Of a stretch of 56,363 nt of DNA, positions 39,585-48,231 are shown in pieces. Position 1 is the first letter of the stretch. The number at the start of each line of letters is the position of its first letter. This DNA is from Chloroflexota bacterium (lineage in GTDB: Bacteria; Chloroflexota; Anaerolineae; UBA4142). The DNA is taken from the NCBI GenBank assembly GCA_016219275.1, contig JACRBM010000015.1, forward strand, positions 1 to 56,363. Reading direction: 5' to 3'. Below the pieces are notes generated by a model. It did no database searches. It was not told where the DNA came from and saw nothing but the letters and a program-made list of their open reading frames with translations. The translations under genes were made by a program, and so were the position numbers.

Positions 39585-41336
39585 ATGCGCCGATTATTTT
39601 TTGTCTTGTTGGTCGCGTTGTGGGTAACGGGGTGCGAAGGCGTCACCGTACCGACCACGCCGTCGCAAGTTTCACCGCAACCGTCAGCTATCCATCAACC
39701 CGCACAGACCGCCACGCCCGCGATTCCACGTCCCCGTGTGCTCCGCATCAATCTCGGTGTTCGTCCCGATTTGCTCGACCCGCAACGCGCGTCCACGAAC
39801 AATGAACTTGCGATTCTGCGACTCGTCTACGAAGGATTGACGCGCGTGGACGAAAAAGGCAAGGTGTTGCCGGGCGCGGCGGCATCCTGGGAATTTAGCA
39901 ATAGCGGCAAGACGCTCACCTTTCATCTGCGCGATGGCTTGGTGCGTGCGGACGGCGCGCCGATCCTCGCCAGCGATTTTGAATTCGCGTTTCGTTACGC
40001 GCTCGACCCGCGCGTGGGCGGCGCGTCGCCCTCGTTGCTCGACGATGTGCGCGGCGCGCTCGCCGCGTACACGCTCGATCCGAAATCGAAACCGGAGGAC
40101 ATTGAAAAGGCGTTGAGCAACGTCGGCATCAAAGCGACCGATGAGCGAACGCTCGTCGTCAACTTTGATCAGCCGACCGGCTATTGGCTCACGCTCGCGT
40201 CAACCTGGGTCGGTTATCCAAGCGAGCGAAACAAGGTTGATCAAGACCCGGACGCGTGGTGGATCAAGCCGGAAAATCACAACGGCAATGGTCCGTTCAA
40301 GATAGTCGAGATTCAAGATTCGTACATTCGCCTGATCCCAAACGAAAATTACTGGGGCGACAAACCGAAACTTGACCGGCTGGAATTTTATTTTCAGTCG
40401 GACGCCGATGCTATCGAAAGTTATCGTCGCGGCGAGTTGGAGATCGTGCGATTGACGATGGACAACTGGACGCAGGCGCAAGCGGACAGCGCGTTGAACA
40501 AGGATTTATTGCGAATGCCGGCGGCGCGCGTGACCTACATCGGCTTTAACGTGAAAAAAGCGCCGTTCACGGACAAGAACGTGCGCCGCGCGTTTTCGTA
40601 CGCGTTGGACCGCGACGGCTTTGTGCGCGATGTGCTCAAGGGTTTGGGCAAGCCGTACACATCGTGGATTCCGCCGGGCATTCCAGGGTACGATGCGAGC
40701 GCGACCGTGCCGGGGTACGATCCGAGCGCGGCGCAACGCGCGTTGATTGACAACGGCTATGGGACGGCGGACAAGCAGAAAATTGATTGCGCTAAACTTG
40801 GCGTGATCAAATTGTCGTACAGCAACACGCCGCGCACCCAGGTGTTGTTCAGTCTCATCGCCGCGAATCTCACGCGTGTGTTCGCCTGCCCGGTTCTGCT
40901 CGATCCTGTCGAACCGAACGCGTATCCGGTCTACGTGCGCGATCCGAAAACGACGCCGCAGTTATTTTTGATTCCGTGGGAAGGCGAGTATTTGCATCCG
41001 CAAGACTGGTTGTTTTTGCAATCGTGCAAAGGCGTGTACGCGCAACGCATCGGTTATTGCAACAAGGATTTTGACGCGGCGTTGGCGGCGGCGAACCAAG
41101 AACTCGATGCCGAACAGGCGCTTGAAAAGTACAAAGCCGCGCAACGAATTTTTATTGGCGATATTGCCGGCGCGTTTTTGTGGAACAATGAAAACGCGTA
41201 TCTCGTCAAGCCGTACGTGCTTGGCGTGCGCGAGCATCTCGGCGCGTTGGACGCGGCTTGGGCGGGGCAGTCTGGTCCAGTGAATACTTATGCAATTGAC
41301 ACGACCAAAGTCGGCGCGGCGTATCCGACGAAGTAG
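39585..41336 (+). CDS. Peptide ABC transporter substrate-binding lipoprotein 3
   Basis: 583 aa from the ATG at 39585, which opens the signal peptide RRLFFVLLVALWVTGC (lipobox VTGC, Cys17). AGGAGA is 13 nt upstream, rather far. The SBP_bac_5 domain shows RPDLLDPQRASTNNELAIL, GKTLTFHLRDGLVRADG, NGNGPFKIVEI and KKAPFTDKNVRRAFSYALDR. It is the third binding protein of this cluster and follows protein 2 by only 73 bp, probably on the same transcript. Confidence 0.9.
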   Translation: MRRLFFVLLVALWVTGCEGVTVPTTPSQVSPQPSAIHQPAQTATPAIPRPRVLRINLGVRPDLLDPQRASTNNELAILRLVYEGLTRVDEKGKVLPGAAASWEFSNSGKTLTFHLRDGLVRADGAPILASDFEFAFRYALDPRVGGASPSLLDDVRGALAAYTLDPKSKPEDIEKALSNVGIKATDERTLVVNFDQPTGYWLTLASTWVGYPSERNKVDQDPDAWWIKPENHNGNGPFKIVEIQDSYIRLIPNENYWGDKPKLDRLEFYFQSDADAIESYRRGELEIVRLTMDNWTQAQADSALNKDLLRMPAARVTYIGFNVKKAPFTDKNVRRAFSYALDRDGFVRDVLKGLGKPYTSWIPPGIPGYDASATVPGYDPSAAQRALIDNGYGTADKQKIDCAKLGVIKLSYSNTPRTQVLFSLIAANLTRVFACPVLLDPVEPNAYPVYVRDPKTTPQLFLIPWEGEYLHPQDWLFLQSCKGVYAQRIGYCNKDFDAALAAANQELDAEQALEKYKAAQRIFIGDIAGAFLWNNENAYLVKPYVLGVREHLGALDAAWAGQSGPVNTYAIDTTKVGAAYPTK

Positions 41337-41413
41337 CCGTGATTTTGGATTTCTGATTTTCGATTTTTCCTGGCGTCAATCACTGGGACTGCTTTTTGCG
41401 AGGTCGCAAGTCC

Positions 41414-41441
41414 TTGACTTTTCTCTTTCCTGTGCTACACT
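41414..41441 (+). promoter_or_regulatory. Promoter TTGACT-N16-TACACT
   Basis: TTGACT (41414-41419) and TACACT (41436-41441) are 16 bp apart, ~50 bp before the Tyr/Pro-rich exported protein gene. Confidence 0.6.
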
Positions 41442-41493
41442 ATGGCTGTCAGTGGCGTTTAGCCAGAATTGCTAAAGCCAGAAAAGAGGAGCC

Positions 41494-42216
41494 ATGTCAA
41501 AGAAGACATTTTTCGCGGCGTTCGTCGCGGCGCTACTCGTTCTCATCGCAAGTGAAACTCCAAATGTTGCCGCGCAAGTACCGCTCGCGCACGGGGCGAC
41601 GTATCTTGACAACCAGTGGCATACGACTAGTCCCGACGCCACTTTGTGGTACGCGTTTGTTTCTGCCGGTGATCGCAACACGGTGACGCTTAGACTGATG
41701 AATGGCGTACAACTGGGAATGCTGTTCAACGTGTACGCGCCGGACAAGCCGAGCGATCAGCCGATTGGGCGCGGTACATCATCGCTTGTCCCCTGCAATA
41801 ACGGCGACAAGTGTCCTTCCCCTGATCTCACCTGGACAGGTGGGGCAATCAGCGCCGGGACGTACTATGTCGAGGTCATCAACAAGACCTCAGTCGCAAA
41901 GAGTTTTCTGCTTACTAGTTCAAACTTGGGAGTAACAACGCCGGCCCAAACGACCGTCGTCTATGTGTCTCCATACATCGCGCCCTACACGTCGCCGTAC
42001 GTTCAGCCATACGCGCCGCCTTCGTATGTTCAGCCAAATGTGCCGCAATACACCCAGCCATACGGCGTGCCATACTATGGTCAGCCGTATGCTCAACCGT
42101 ACTACATGCCTGGGTCTGTCTCGCCGGCTCCACGCTATCCCAAGTCAAGCTGTTGCTATCCGTACTACTCGCCTTATTACCACACTCCCCAGTACGGTTA
42201 TCCATACTATCGCTAG
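41494..42216 (+). CDS. Exported protein with Tyr/Pro/Gln-rich repeat tail
   Basis: 240 aa with AAAGAGGAG before the ATG. The signal peptide KKTFFAAFVAALLVLIASETPNVAAQ is cleaved near 28. Residues ~30-150 look like a small beta-sandwich (ISAGTYYVEVINKTSVAKSF), reminiscent of PPC-type pre-peptidase domains. The last ~85 residues are a low-complexity tail of PYxxPYxQPYA units ending in a CCYPYY and YPYY segment. Such tails often stick to cell walls or polymers. The function is unknown; it has its own promoter and a strong terminator. Confidence 0.75.
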   Translation: MSKKTFFAAFVAALLVLIASETPNVAAQVPLAHGATYLDNQWHTTSPDATLWYAFVSAGDRNTVTLRLMNGVQLGMLFNVYAPDKPSDQPIGRGTSSLVPCNNGDKCPSPDLTWTGGAISAGTYYVEVINKTSVAKSFLLTSSNLGVTTPAQTTVVYVSPYIAPYTSPYVQPYAPPSYVQPNVPQYTQPYGVPYYGQPYAQPYYMPGSVSPAPRYPKSSCCYPYYSPYYHTPQYGYPYYR

Positions 42217-42267
42217 TTTGTGCAGGCACTCGACGTTTCGACAGAATGCCTTCAAGTATTTGCAAAT

Positions 42268-42307
42268 AAAAATCCGTTCTCGCGTTTCGCAGAGAACGGA
42301 TTTTTTT
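42268..42307. terminator. Bidirectional terminator between convergent genes
   Basis: AAAAATCCGTTCTC (42268-42281) pairs with GAGAACGGATTTTT (42292-42305), with T-runs on both strands. It can end both the Tyr/Pro-rich gene (plus) and the gene at 42370-42786 (minus). To its right, 42310-42369 holds a CTGTGTGCTTCTGTGG repeat fragment. Confidence 0.9.
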
Positions 42308-42369
42308 CGTGGGAACTCACAGATGCCTACGGAAGATTTCCGCGTGCTTCTGTGTGCTTCTGTGGCGGA

Positions 42370-42786
42370 TCAGATGTACCACAGATCGCCCTCGAACTCA
42401 AAGCCGATGCTTTCCTGTTGCCACTCTTTTTTCTTGGCGAGCAACCACGCGAGAAATTGCTCGCGCTTGTCGAGATAGTGATCGCCCTTGCCATAGCCGG
42501 TCAGCACGGCAATGTCTTCCTCGATGATTTCGCCGCGCCGATCCATATAGTGTCCGCGCACCATCGTTTCGCGGCAGCCGCCGAACAACCGCACCAACTC
42601 GTCCGCGGTTTTGCGGATTCGCTTTTGAAACACGCGTTTCGGAATGCGTTTGTCGAACAGCGTGGATGGAACATAGACGACGCATTCGATTGGGAGATGC
42701 ACTACATCGCGCGGTTTGGTCTTGAACGGAAACCGCGAGACCCATTCGTCGTCGAGGCGTGGTTTGCTGGCGCGTGATTTGGGCAT
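42370..42786 (-). CDS. Conserved-looking small basic protein, unknown
   Basis: 138 aa on the minus strand, with AAGGA seven nt before the ATG. It is hydrophilic, with many Arg/Lys. FPFKTKPRDVVHLPIECVVYVPS, LVRLFGGCRETMVRGHY and EEDIAVLTGYGKGDHYLDK are candidate strands and helices; no family is recognised. It starts 4 nt after the lamin-tail membrane protein gene and is probably co-transcribed with it, ending at the bidirectional terminator. The plus-strand ORF covering the same bases is judged a shadow. Confidence 0.6.
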   Translation of the reverse strand: MPKSRASKPRLDDEWVSRFPFKTKPRDVVHLPIECVVYVPSTLFDKRIPKRVFQKRIRKTADELVRLFGGCRETMVRGHYMDRRGEIIEEDIAVLTGYGKGDHYLDKREQFLAWLLAKKKEWQQESIGFEFEGDLWYI

Positions 42787-42790
42787 AGGG

Positions 42791-44575
42791 TTATCCTTGG
42801 GCGGTGGCTTTTTGAACGCGTTGGAAATAGTACCATAACCCCGCGCTCAAAATGCAAAAGCCAATTACGGTCAGCGACAAGACGATCATATTCGATTGCT
42901 GGAAGGCATGGACGAAATCGCCGTTCGGGTTGAGCATCGTTTGGAAGAACACCGTCGTGGTCAGCGCGAACAGGATGACCCAGAGCCAACGATTGTATTG
43001 AAAGATGCCTTTGCCATGTAAATACTTGATCGGCAACATTTCAAAGAACACCGATTGAACGCCGAGCGCAAAGATCAGCAACAACGTGGTATGCAACCAT
43101 GCCCCTTCATCAATCAGCGGCGTCAACAACCACGCGGCAATTGCCAGGATGCCCATCGCACCGAGCGCGATAAAATGTGATGGGATCTCAAAGTGCGGAT
43201 CATCCACATCTTCGATGCCGGCGGGATTACCGAACAACAACCCAGGTGTCAGCCCGGAGAATCGCGAGAACATCGCCGAGAGAATCGAGAGCAAAAGATT
43301 TCCGCCATGCAAGCGAATCGTTCCGCGCGAGCCGCGGCGGCGCAGATAGGCATATTGCGCAAGGTCGTCAATGACGCCGATAACCCCGGCGGACAAGGCG
43401 AGCGCGGCGATCAACAGCCAGCCCGCTGGTTGTGTGATATCGAAACTGGGATCGAGATACGCGAACACGATGCCGTAAAGCACGAGCATGAATCCCAGTT
43501 TGATCACCCAGCCCAGCAAACTGAGACGCCATTTAGCGAACGTGTCGTCGAACTGGGTTGCCGCATTGCGAATGCCGTAGATCACCGGGCGAATCGGCGC
43601 AAACCATGCCGCAATTTCCGGTTCGTGCGATTCGAGCACGTCGTTCAACATGTTGCCGAAAAAGCCCATCGCGAGCGCGAGGACGAGCGCGAGCAGAAAA
43701 TTCGTGATCAACGCCGCGACATTCAAGGCGCCAAATAACGAAGGTGTCGCGATGTGATCGCGGAAATAACTGCTTGCGCCGGCGACGAGCGGACAGTTCG
43801 CCGTGTTCGGCGTTGGCTTGCAATCGGCGAGCCACAATCCCGCGCCATCCACCGAACGCGCGTAGACTTGATTATCGCGCAGACGGCTGTGCCGCGTTGT
43901 ATCGGCGACCGCACCGTTCGGGTAGACAAGTTGCACATCGTCGCTTTGCGAGTTCAATGTCAACCCGGTTTGCGCGCGTGTGAACACCCGGAAACCGCGT
44001 GGCGCAATCGTCGTGCCTGACGGAATGATGTACGCTCCGCCGCCGTTTGCCGTGTGCGCAAGTTGCCAACCGCTCAAATCCACGGACGAATCGCCAAGGT
44101 TGTAAAGTTCGATCCATTCGTTTTCCGCGTTCCGATCTGGCACGCGATACTCGTTGAGCACGATAGTCGTCGGAAAGGTCGGCATCGCGAGAACCGTAGC
44201 AGGTGGCAACGGAGTTGAGGTTGCCACGACGACTGGCTCTGGCGCCGTTGCCGTTTGTGTAGCCAATGGTATGTTGGGACCAGCGCTCGGCTCCGGCGAA
44301 GGAATCGTCGAGACCGTAACTCTGGTTGGCTCAGGTGTGCTTGTCGGAGCGGGAGTCGGAACCGGCGCGCGAGTGGGATCATCCCGCCGGTCAGCCAAGG
44401 GTTCCCGTGGCTCGCGCGGCTCTTGTGGCTCAGGTTGTTGCGGCGGTTCTTTTGGCGGTGGACAACCCGTGCGCCCGCACTGCGCGCTTGCCGGCAAAGC
44501 CAGGGGCGCGGCGAGCGCCAACAACACGAACGCGCCGAGCAGAGCGATCATCAATACGAAAAAAATTCTTGGCAT
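42791..44575 (-). CDS. Lamin-tail domain plus multi-pass membrane protein
   Basis: 594 aa from the ATG at 44575, with GAGGA upstream. A signal peptide (PRIFFVLMIALLGAFVLLAL...) is followed by a long Pro/Glu/Thr linker (~35-130). Then comes a lamin-tail (LTD) domain at ~138-240, shown by IVLNEYRVPDRNAENEWIEL and DLSGWQLAHTANGG. The C-terminal ~330 residues contain about eight helices, with GLTPGLLFGNPAG resembling the FGLLP-type membrane modules found next to LTD domains in other bacteria. The LTD faces outside. The role is unknown; surface adhesion or envelope assembly is a guess. Confidence 0.75.
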   Translation of the reverse strand: MPRIFFVLMIALLGAFVLLALAAPLALPASAQCGRTGCPPPKEPPQQPEPQEPREPREPLADRRDDPTRAPVPTPAPTSTPEPTRVTVSTIPSPEPSAGPNIPLATQTATAPEPVVVATSTPLPPATVLAMPTFPTTIVLNEYRVPDRNAENEWIELYNLGDSSVDLSGWQLAHTANGGGAYIIPSGTTIAPRGFRVFTRAQTGLTLNSQSDDVQLVYPNGAVADTTRHSRLRDNQVYARSVDGAGLWLADCKPTPNTANCPLVAGASSYFRDHIATPSLFGALNVAALITNFLLALVLALAMGFFGNMLNDVLESHEPEIAAWFAPIRPVIYGIRNAATQFDDTFAKWRLSLLGWVIKLGFMLVLYGIVFAYLDPSFDITQPAGWLLIAALALSAGVIGVIDDLAQYAYLRRRGSRGTIRLHGGNLLLSILSAMFSRFSGLTPGLLFGNPAGIEDVDDPHFEIPSHFIALGAMGILAIAAWLLTPLIDEGAWLHTTLLLIFALGVQSVFFEMLPIKYLHGKGIFQYNRWLWVILFALTTTVFFQTMLNPNGDFVHAFQQSNMIVLSLTVIGFCILSAGLWYYFQRVQKATAQG

Positions 44576-44736
44576 GGCATCCTCGATCATTACAGAGCGA
44601 GCGGATAAAATCGTAGAGACTTGCGGAGAGAACGAGGCAGAACGTGCTGGGGCTGTTCGGTCGGCAAGTCGTCACCTGGGTTGATCGAGCATCAGCACTC
44701 GATCCATGAGCATGGATTCGCAACAAACGCACGACG

Positions 44737-44765
44737 ATACTAATGCAATCGGTTGTGAGTGTCAA
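44737..44765 (-). promoter_or_regulatory. Minus-strand promoter TTGACA-N17-TAGTAT
   Basis: Read on the minus strand, TTGACA (44765-44760) and TAGTAT (44742-44737) are 17 bp apart, ~160 bp upstream of the lamin-tail gene. Confidence 0.65.
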
Positions 44766-44856
44766 TAGGGACGACTATCCCCAATCAAAATTCTCGCGTT
44801 TTTTTAATACCGTTTTTATTGGTGGACGATTCTCTCTCGCGCGATTCTTACTGGTT

Positions 44857-44884
44857 TGCCGATATAATCGGATAATGATATAAT
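44857..44884 (+). promoter_or_regulatory. nuoB promoter TTGCCG-N16-TATAAT
   Basis: TTGCCG (44857-44862) and TATAAT (44879-44884) are 16 bp apart. A second TATAAT at 44863-44868 could give an alternative start. Confidence 0.6.
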
Positions 44885-44925
44885 GGATTGCGTACGAGAA
44901 ATTATACTCCAATGAGGGAGAGACT

Positions 44926-45654
44926 ATGGCTGATGGTACACCGCAAACATCCGGCATTCAAGTTTCGCGCAGCGAAGAAGAGTGGCTCGAAGATCAAGTG
45001 CGTCGCTCGGTCTGGGTGACGCAGTGGGACAAGGTGATTGACAAACTGATTGACCCGCTTTACAACTGGGGACGCCGCAACTCGGTTTGGCCCATGGGTT
45101 TTGGCTTGGCGTGTTGCGCGATTGAAATGATTTGCACCTCGGCGAGCCGATTCGACATCTCGCGATTTGGCATGGAACTATTTCGCGCGTCGCCGCGTCA
45201 AGCCGACTTGATGCTCGTTTCCGGCACGGTGACGAAAAAGATGGCGCCCGCGGTCGTCCGCCTCTACAATCAAATGGCGGAACCCAAGTACGTCCTCGCG
45301 ATGGGCGCGTGCGCCAGCGCGGGCGGTCCTTTCAAAGAAGGTTACAGCGTGGTGTCCGGCGTGGACAAACTCGTGCCGGTGGATGTGTACGTCCCAGGTT
45401 GTCCGCCCACCCCGCAAGCCCTGCTCTATGGTTTGATGCAACTCCAAAAGAAAATTGACAAGCAATCCGTTCGCGAGGTCGCGTGGTATCGCAAAGGTGA
45501 AACCGAAGGCGTCCCCGAACCGGTGCTCGGTCCCGATCTGTTCGATCCGCGCCGCGCCGAAGAAATCACCGCGCTCGCGCGTGATCCGCAATCGCTCGCC
45601 GCGCGCGCCGTCAAGATTCAAACCAAAGCCGATGCCAAGGCAGAGAAAAAATAA
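44926..45654 (+). CDS. nuoB: NADH-quinone oxidoreductase subunit B
   Basis: 242 aa, with AGGGAGAG before the ATG. It carries the N2 [4Fe-4S] cluster of complex I, bound by tandem C63-C64 (GLACCAIEM), C129 (GACAS) and C159 (VPGCPPTP). [24 protein letters not shown] is the highly conserved quinone-site region. It is ~70 residues longer than the shortest NuoB proteins because of N- and C-terminal extensions (the latter Lys/Ala-rich). It starts a small complex I cluster; nuoA is not upstream. Confidence 0.96.
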   Translation: MADGTPQTSGIQVSRSEEEWLEDQVRRSVWVTQWDKVIDKLIDPLYNWGRRNSVWPMGFGLACCAIEMICTSASRFDISRFGMELFRASPRQADLMLVSGTVTKKMAPAVVRLYNQMAEPKYVLAMGACASAGGPFKEGYSVVSGVDKLVPVDVYVPGCPPTPQALLYGLMQLQKKIDKQSVREVAWYRKGETEGVPEPVLGPDLFDPRRAEEITALARDPQSLAARAVKIQTKADAKAEKK

Positions 45655-45655
45655 T

Positions 45656-45702
45656 AAAGTTGAAAGCCAAGTCCACAGTACTTTTCACTTTCGACTTTAA
45701 CC
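45656..45702. repeat. AAAGTTGAAAG/CTTTCGACTTTA repeat
   Basis: AAAGTTGAAAG near 45656 is mirrored by CTTTCGACTTTAAC near 45690, in the short gap between nuoB and nuoCD. It is likely a dispersed foldback repeat. Confidence 0.55.
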
Positions 45703-45718
45703 TGAGGAGTTTCTGACA

Positions 45719-47482
45719 ATGGCTGTCAACGCGCCACCTGCTCCAACTGAAAAACAAGTTACGACTGCTTTTGACGCGCCGAGCGTCGCCGAAAAAATCA
45801 AAATCAAGTTTCCCGATGCGGTCGAATCCGCGGCGGGGCAGAACCTCGTCATCAAAGGCGAGCGTTTGCTCGACGCCGCGCGCATTCTACACGACGAACT
45901 GGGATTCGATTATCTCCACAACGTCACAAGCGTAGATTTCCCAGATCGTTTCGAGGTCGTTTATCAACTGTCTTCCATCGAACGGCAGGGCGTACCGCTG
46001 ACGCTCAAAGTCAACGCGCAGCGTCAAGACCCGGCGGTGCCGTCGCTGGTGTCGGTGTATCGCGGCGCGGACTTTCAGGAACGCGAAGTCTACGATATGA
46101 TGGGCATTCGGTTCCTGGGTCATCCGAACCTCCGTCGCATTTTGATGTGGGATGGCTTTGAAGGTTTCCCGCTCCGCAAAGATTACCACGAGCCGTACTA
46201 CGAAGACGACAAGAAACCGTTCGGCACGCGTTGGGATCAAGGGCATCACGTCATCGCCGAAGACCGCAATCCTTGGCATGACAATGTGATCTATCCCGCG
46301 AATTTTGACGCGGTGTCGTACAAACCACAGCGCGACACGGTGCGAACCGTTGGCGCAGCAGAAGCAGTCGCAACCAAACTCAAGACCGACAAAATCGTTT
46401 TGAACATCGGACCGCAACACCCTTCGACGCACGGCGTGTTGCGTTTGAAAACGACGCTCGACGGCGAAACGATTGTCGCGGTCGAGCCAGTGCTGGGTTA
46501 CTTGCATCGCAATCACGAAAAAATCGGCGAGCGCAACACGTTCCTCGGTAACATTCCGTTCACCGACCGCCTCGATTATTTTACCTCGATGAACAACAAT
46601 CACGCGTACGTGATTGGCGTTGAAAAATTGATGGGTCTCAAGGTGCCCGAACGCGCCGAATACATTCGCATTATCATGGCGGAGTTGACGCGTTTCGTCA
46701 GTCACCTTTCGTTTCTCGGGTTTCTCTTCAACGACCTGGGCGCGTTCTACACGCCGCTCCTGTACGGTTTGGAAGAACGCGAGCTGGTGCTCGATTTGTT
46801 CGAAGCCGCGTCTGGCTCGCGCATGATGTGCAACTATATGCGCTTTGGCGGCGTCGCGCGCGAATTGCCCGATGGCTTTCTCGACAAAGTGAGTTATCTC
46901 GCGAACGAGCGTTTCCCGCGCGTGATGGATGAGTTTGACCGATTCCTGACCGGCAACGAAATTTTCCTTGCGCGCACCCAGGGCGTAGGCGTTCTCACGC
47001 GCGAGCAAGCGATCAATTACAGCACCGCCGGGCCGGTCTTGCGCGGATCGGGCGTCAAGTACGATGTGCGCCGCGCCGAGCCGTACTCGATTTATGATCG
47101 GTTCGAGTTCGATATTCCGACCGGCACGACCGGGGACGTGCACGCGCGGTTCATGATGCGGTTCTGGGAAGCGCACCAAAGCATTCGGATTCTGCAACAA
47201 GCGCTCAAGCAAATTCAGCCGGGCGAAATCATGACCGGTAAAAAGAACTATCAGGTGCGCGTGCCCAAGGGCGAAGTCTACGGACGCGGCGAGAATCCCA
47301 AAGGCGAACTGGGATTCTACCTGGTCAGCGATGGCAATCCCAATCCGTACCGTTATCACGTTCGCTCACCATCGTTTATCAACCTGACTTCGATGAATGA
47401 GATGTCGGTTGGACACAAAGTGGCTGACCTGATCATCATTCTTGGCTCGCACGATGTTGTGATGGGCGAAGTGGACCGATAG
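45719..47482 (+). CDS. nuoCD: NADH-quinone oxidoreductase fused subunits C and D
   Basis: 587 aa. Residues ~20-175 are NuoC (30 kDa): VSVYRGADFQEREVYDMMG and LRRILMWDGFEGFPLRKDY are its signature. Residues ~215-587 are NuoD (49 kDa): NIGPQHPSTHGVLRL opens the quinone-binding cavity, GYLHRNHEKIGE and EYIRIIMAELTRFVSHL follow, and the end is LGSHDVVMGEVDR. The two are joined by a ~35-residue linker. The fusion, also known in other bacteria such as E. coli, sits in the hydrophilic arm facing the cytoplasm. The ATG follows CTGAGGAG. Confidence 0.96.
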   Translation: MAVNAPPAPTEKQVTTAFDAPSVAEKIKIKFPDAVESAAGQNLVIKGERLLDAARILHDELGFDYLHNVTSVDFPDRFEVVYQLSSIERQGVPLTLKVNAQRQDPAVPSLVSVYRGADFQEREVYDMMGIRFLGHPNLRRILMWDGFEGFPLRKDYHEPYYEDDKKPFGTRWDQGHHVIAEDRNPWHDNVIYPANFDAVSYKPQRDTVRTVGAAEAVATKLKTDKIVLNIGPQHPSTHGVLRLKTTLDGETIVAVEPVLGYLHRNHEKIGERNTFLGNIPFTDRLDYFTSMNNNHAYVIGVEKLMGLKVPERAEYIRIIMAELTRFVSHLSFLGFLFNDLGAFYTPLLYGLEERELVLDLFEAASGSRMMCNYMRFGGVARELPDGFLDKVSYLANERFPRVMDEFDRFLTGNEIFLARTQGVGVLTREQAINYSTAGPVLRGSGVKYDVRRAEPYSIYDRFEFDIPTGTTGDVHARFMMRFWEAHQSIRILQQALKQIQPGEIMTGKKNYQVRVPKGEVYGRGENPKGELGFYLVSDGNPNPYRYHVRSPSFINLTSMNEMSVGHKVADLIIILGSHDVVMGEVDR

Positions 47483-47485
47483 CAC

Positions 47486-47526
47486 TGACCCCTACCCTAA
47501 CCCTCCCCCGTCAAACCGGGGAGGGA
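47486..47526. repeat. CCCTCCCCCG/CGGGGAGGG foldback repeat
   Basis: CCCTCCCCCGTCAAACCGGGGAGGG folds into a G/C hairpin, preceded by CCCCTACCCTAACC. It is related to the C/G-rich insert in the TPR gene at 2158-2273. Confidence 0.75.
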
Positions 47527-47544
47527 AAATGCGGAGGACTGACG

Positions 47545-48183
47545 ATGAGTTTCGGATTAGGCGTACTGCGCGGAATGGGTGTGACCTTGCGCCGCGCGAT
47601 CAAGACATATCAAGGCGATTTCAAACATCTCGGCAAACCATACGAGCCGACCGCGTTCGCGGAACGACAGAGTGTCAAGGGGAGCGGCATCTTTACGGTG
47701 CAGTATCCCGAAGAAAAACTCAAGCCGCCGGAAAATTTCCGGTTCGTGCCGTTTCTCGTTTACGATCCCAAGTTGGATGAAAAGGGCAAGCCGGTCATTG
47801 ACGCGGCGACCGGCAAAGAAGCGATCGGTTACGAACGATGTACCTCGTGCGGCATTTGCGCCAAGGTGTGTCCGCCGCAATGCATCTGGATTGTGCGCGC
47901 GACGAAACCCGAAGGCAAGCCGCGACCAAAATGCACCGAGTTTTACATTGACATTGATGTCTGCATGAACTGTGGCATGTGCGCCGAGTTCTGCCCGTTC
48001 GATGCGATCAAGATGGATCACGATTATGAGTTGGGCGACTACGAACGACACGTCGGACACATCCACGATATTACGCGCTTGATGAAATCTTCGACGTACC
48101 ACGCGCAAATTCATCCGCTGGATGCGGCGCGTGAGGAAGCGGACAAGAAAGCGAAAGAAGCGGCGAAAGCCAAAAAGACGTAA
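47545..48183 (+). CDS. nuoI: NADH-quinone oxidoreductase subunit I
   Basis: 212 aa. Two [4Fe-4S] ferredoxin motifs carry clusters N6a/N6b: C99-x2-C102-x2-C105-x3-C109 (ERCTSCGICAKVCP) and C140-x2-C143-x2-C146-x3-C150 (VCMNCGMCAEFCP). The N-terminal GLGVLRGMGVTLRRAIK is the membrane-associated helix of NuoI. Between ~70 and 98 is an insert, YDPKLDEKGKPVIDAATGKE, that is longer than usual. The C-terminus is a Lys/Ala-rich helix. It completes the nuoB-nuoCD-nuoI cluster; the other subunits must be encoded elsewhere. Confidence 0.95.
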   Translation: MSFGLGVLRGMGVTLRRAIKTYQGDFKHLGKPYEPTAFAERQSVKGSGIFTVQYPEEKLKPPENFRFVPFLVYDPKLDEKGKPVIDAATGKEAIGYERCTSCGICAKVCPPQCIWIVRATKPEGKPRPKCTEFYIDIDVCMNCGMCAEFCPFDAIKMDHDYELGDYERHVGHIHDITRLMKSSTYHAQIHPLDAAREEADKKAKEAAKAKKT

Positions 48184-48191
48184 TTTCATGG

Positions 48192-48215
48192 GGGGGCGAC
48201 GCATGCGTCGCCCCC
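48192..48215. repeat. Perfect 24-bp palindrome after nuoI
   Basis: GGGGGCGACGCA and TGCGTCGCCCCC are exact inverse complements with no loop. It could be a dispersed repeat or act as a transcript end for nuoI; there is no T-run. Confidence 0.75.
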
Positions 48216-48231
48216 TACCGATAACTGGACG

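Larger units (their letters stand above)
44576..44925. other. 350-bp divergent promoter region
   Basis: No gene is seen. It holds a minus-strand promoter for the lamin-tail gene (44737-44765), a small ATCCAT/ATGGAT hairpin near 44702-44717, and a plus-strand promoter with two TATAAT boxes for nuoB (44857-44884). Confidence 0.75.

Noticed and set aside
42220-42777. Plus-strand ORF of 185 aa opposite the minus-strand gene at 42370-42786
   Set aside because: It runs through the bidirectional terminator. The minus-strand frame has a ribosome site and is coupled to the lamin-tail gene.
45887-47359. 490-aa minus-strand ORF opposite nuoCD
   Set aside because: Shadow of a highly conserved gene; no domain of its own.
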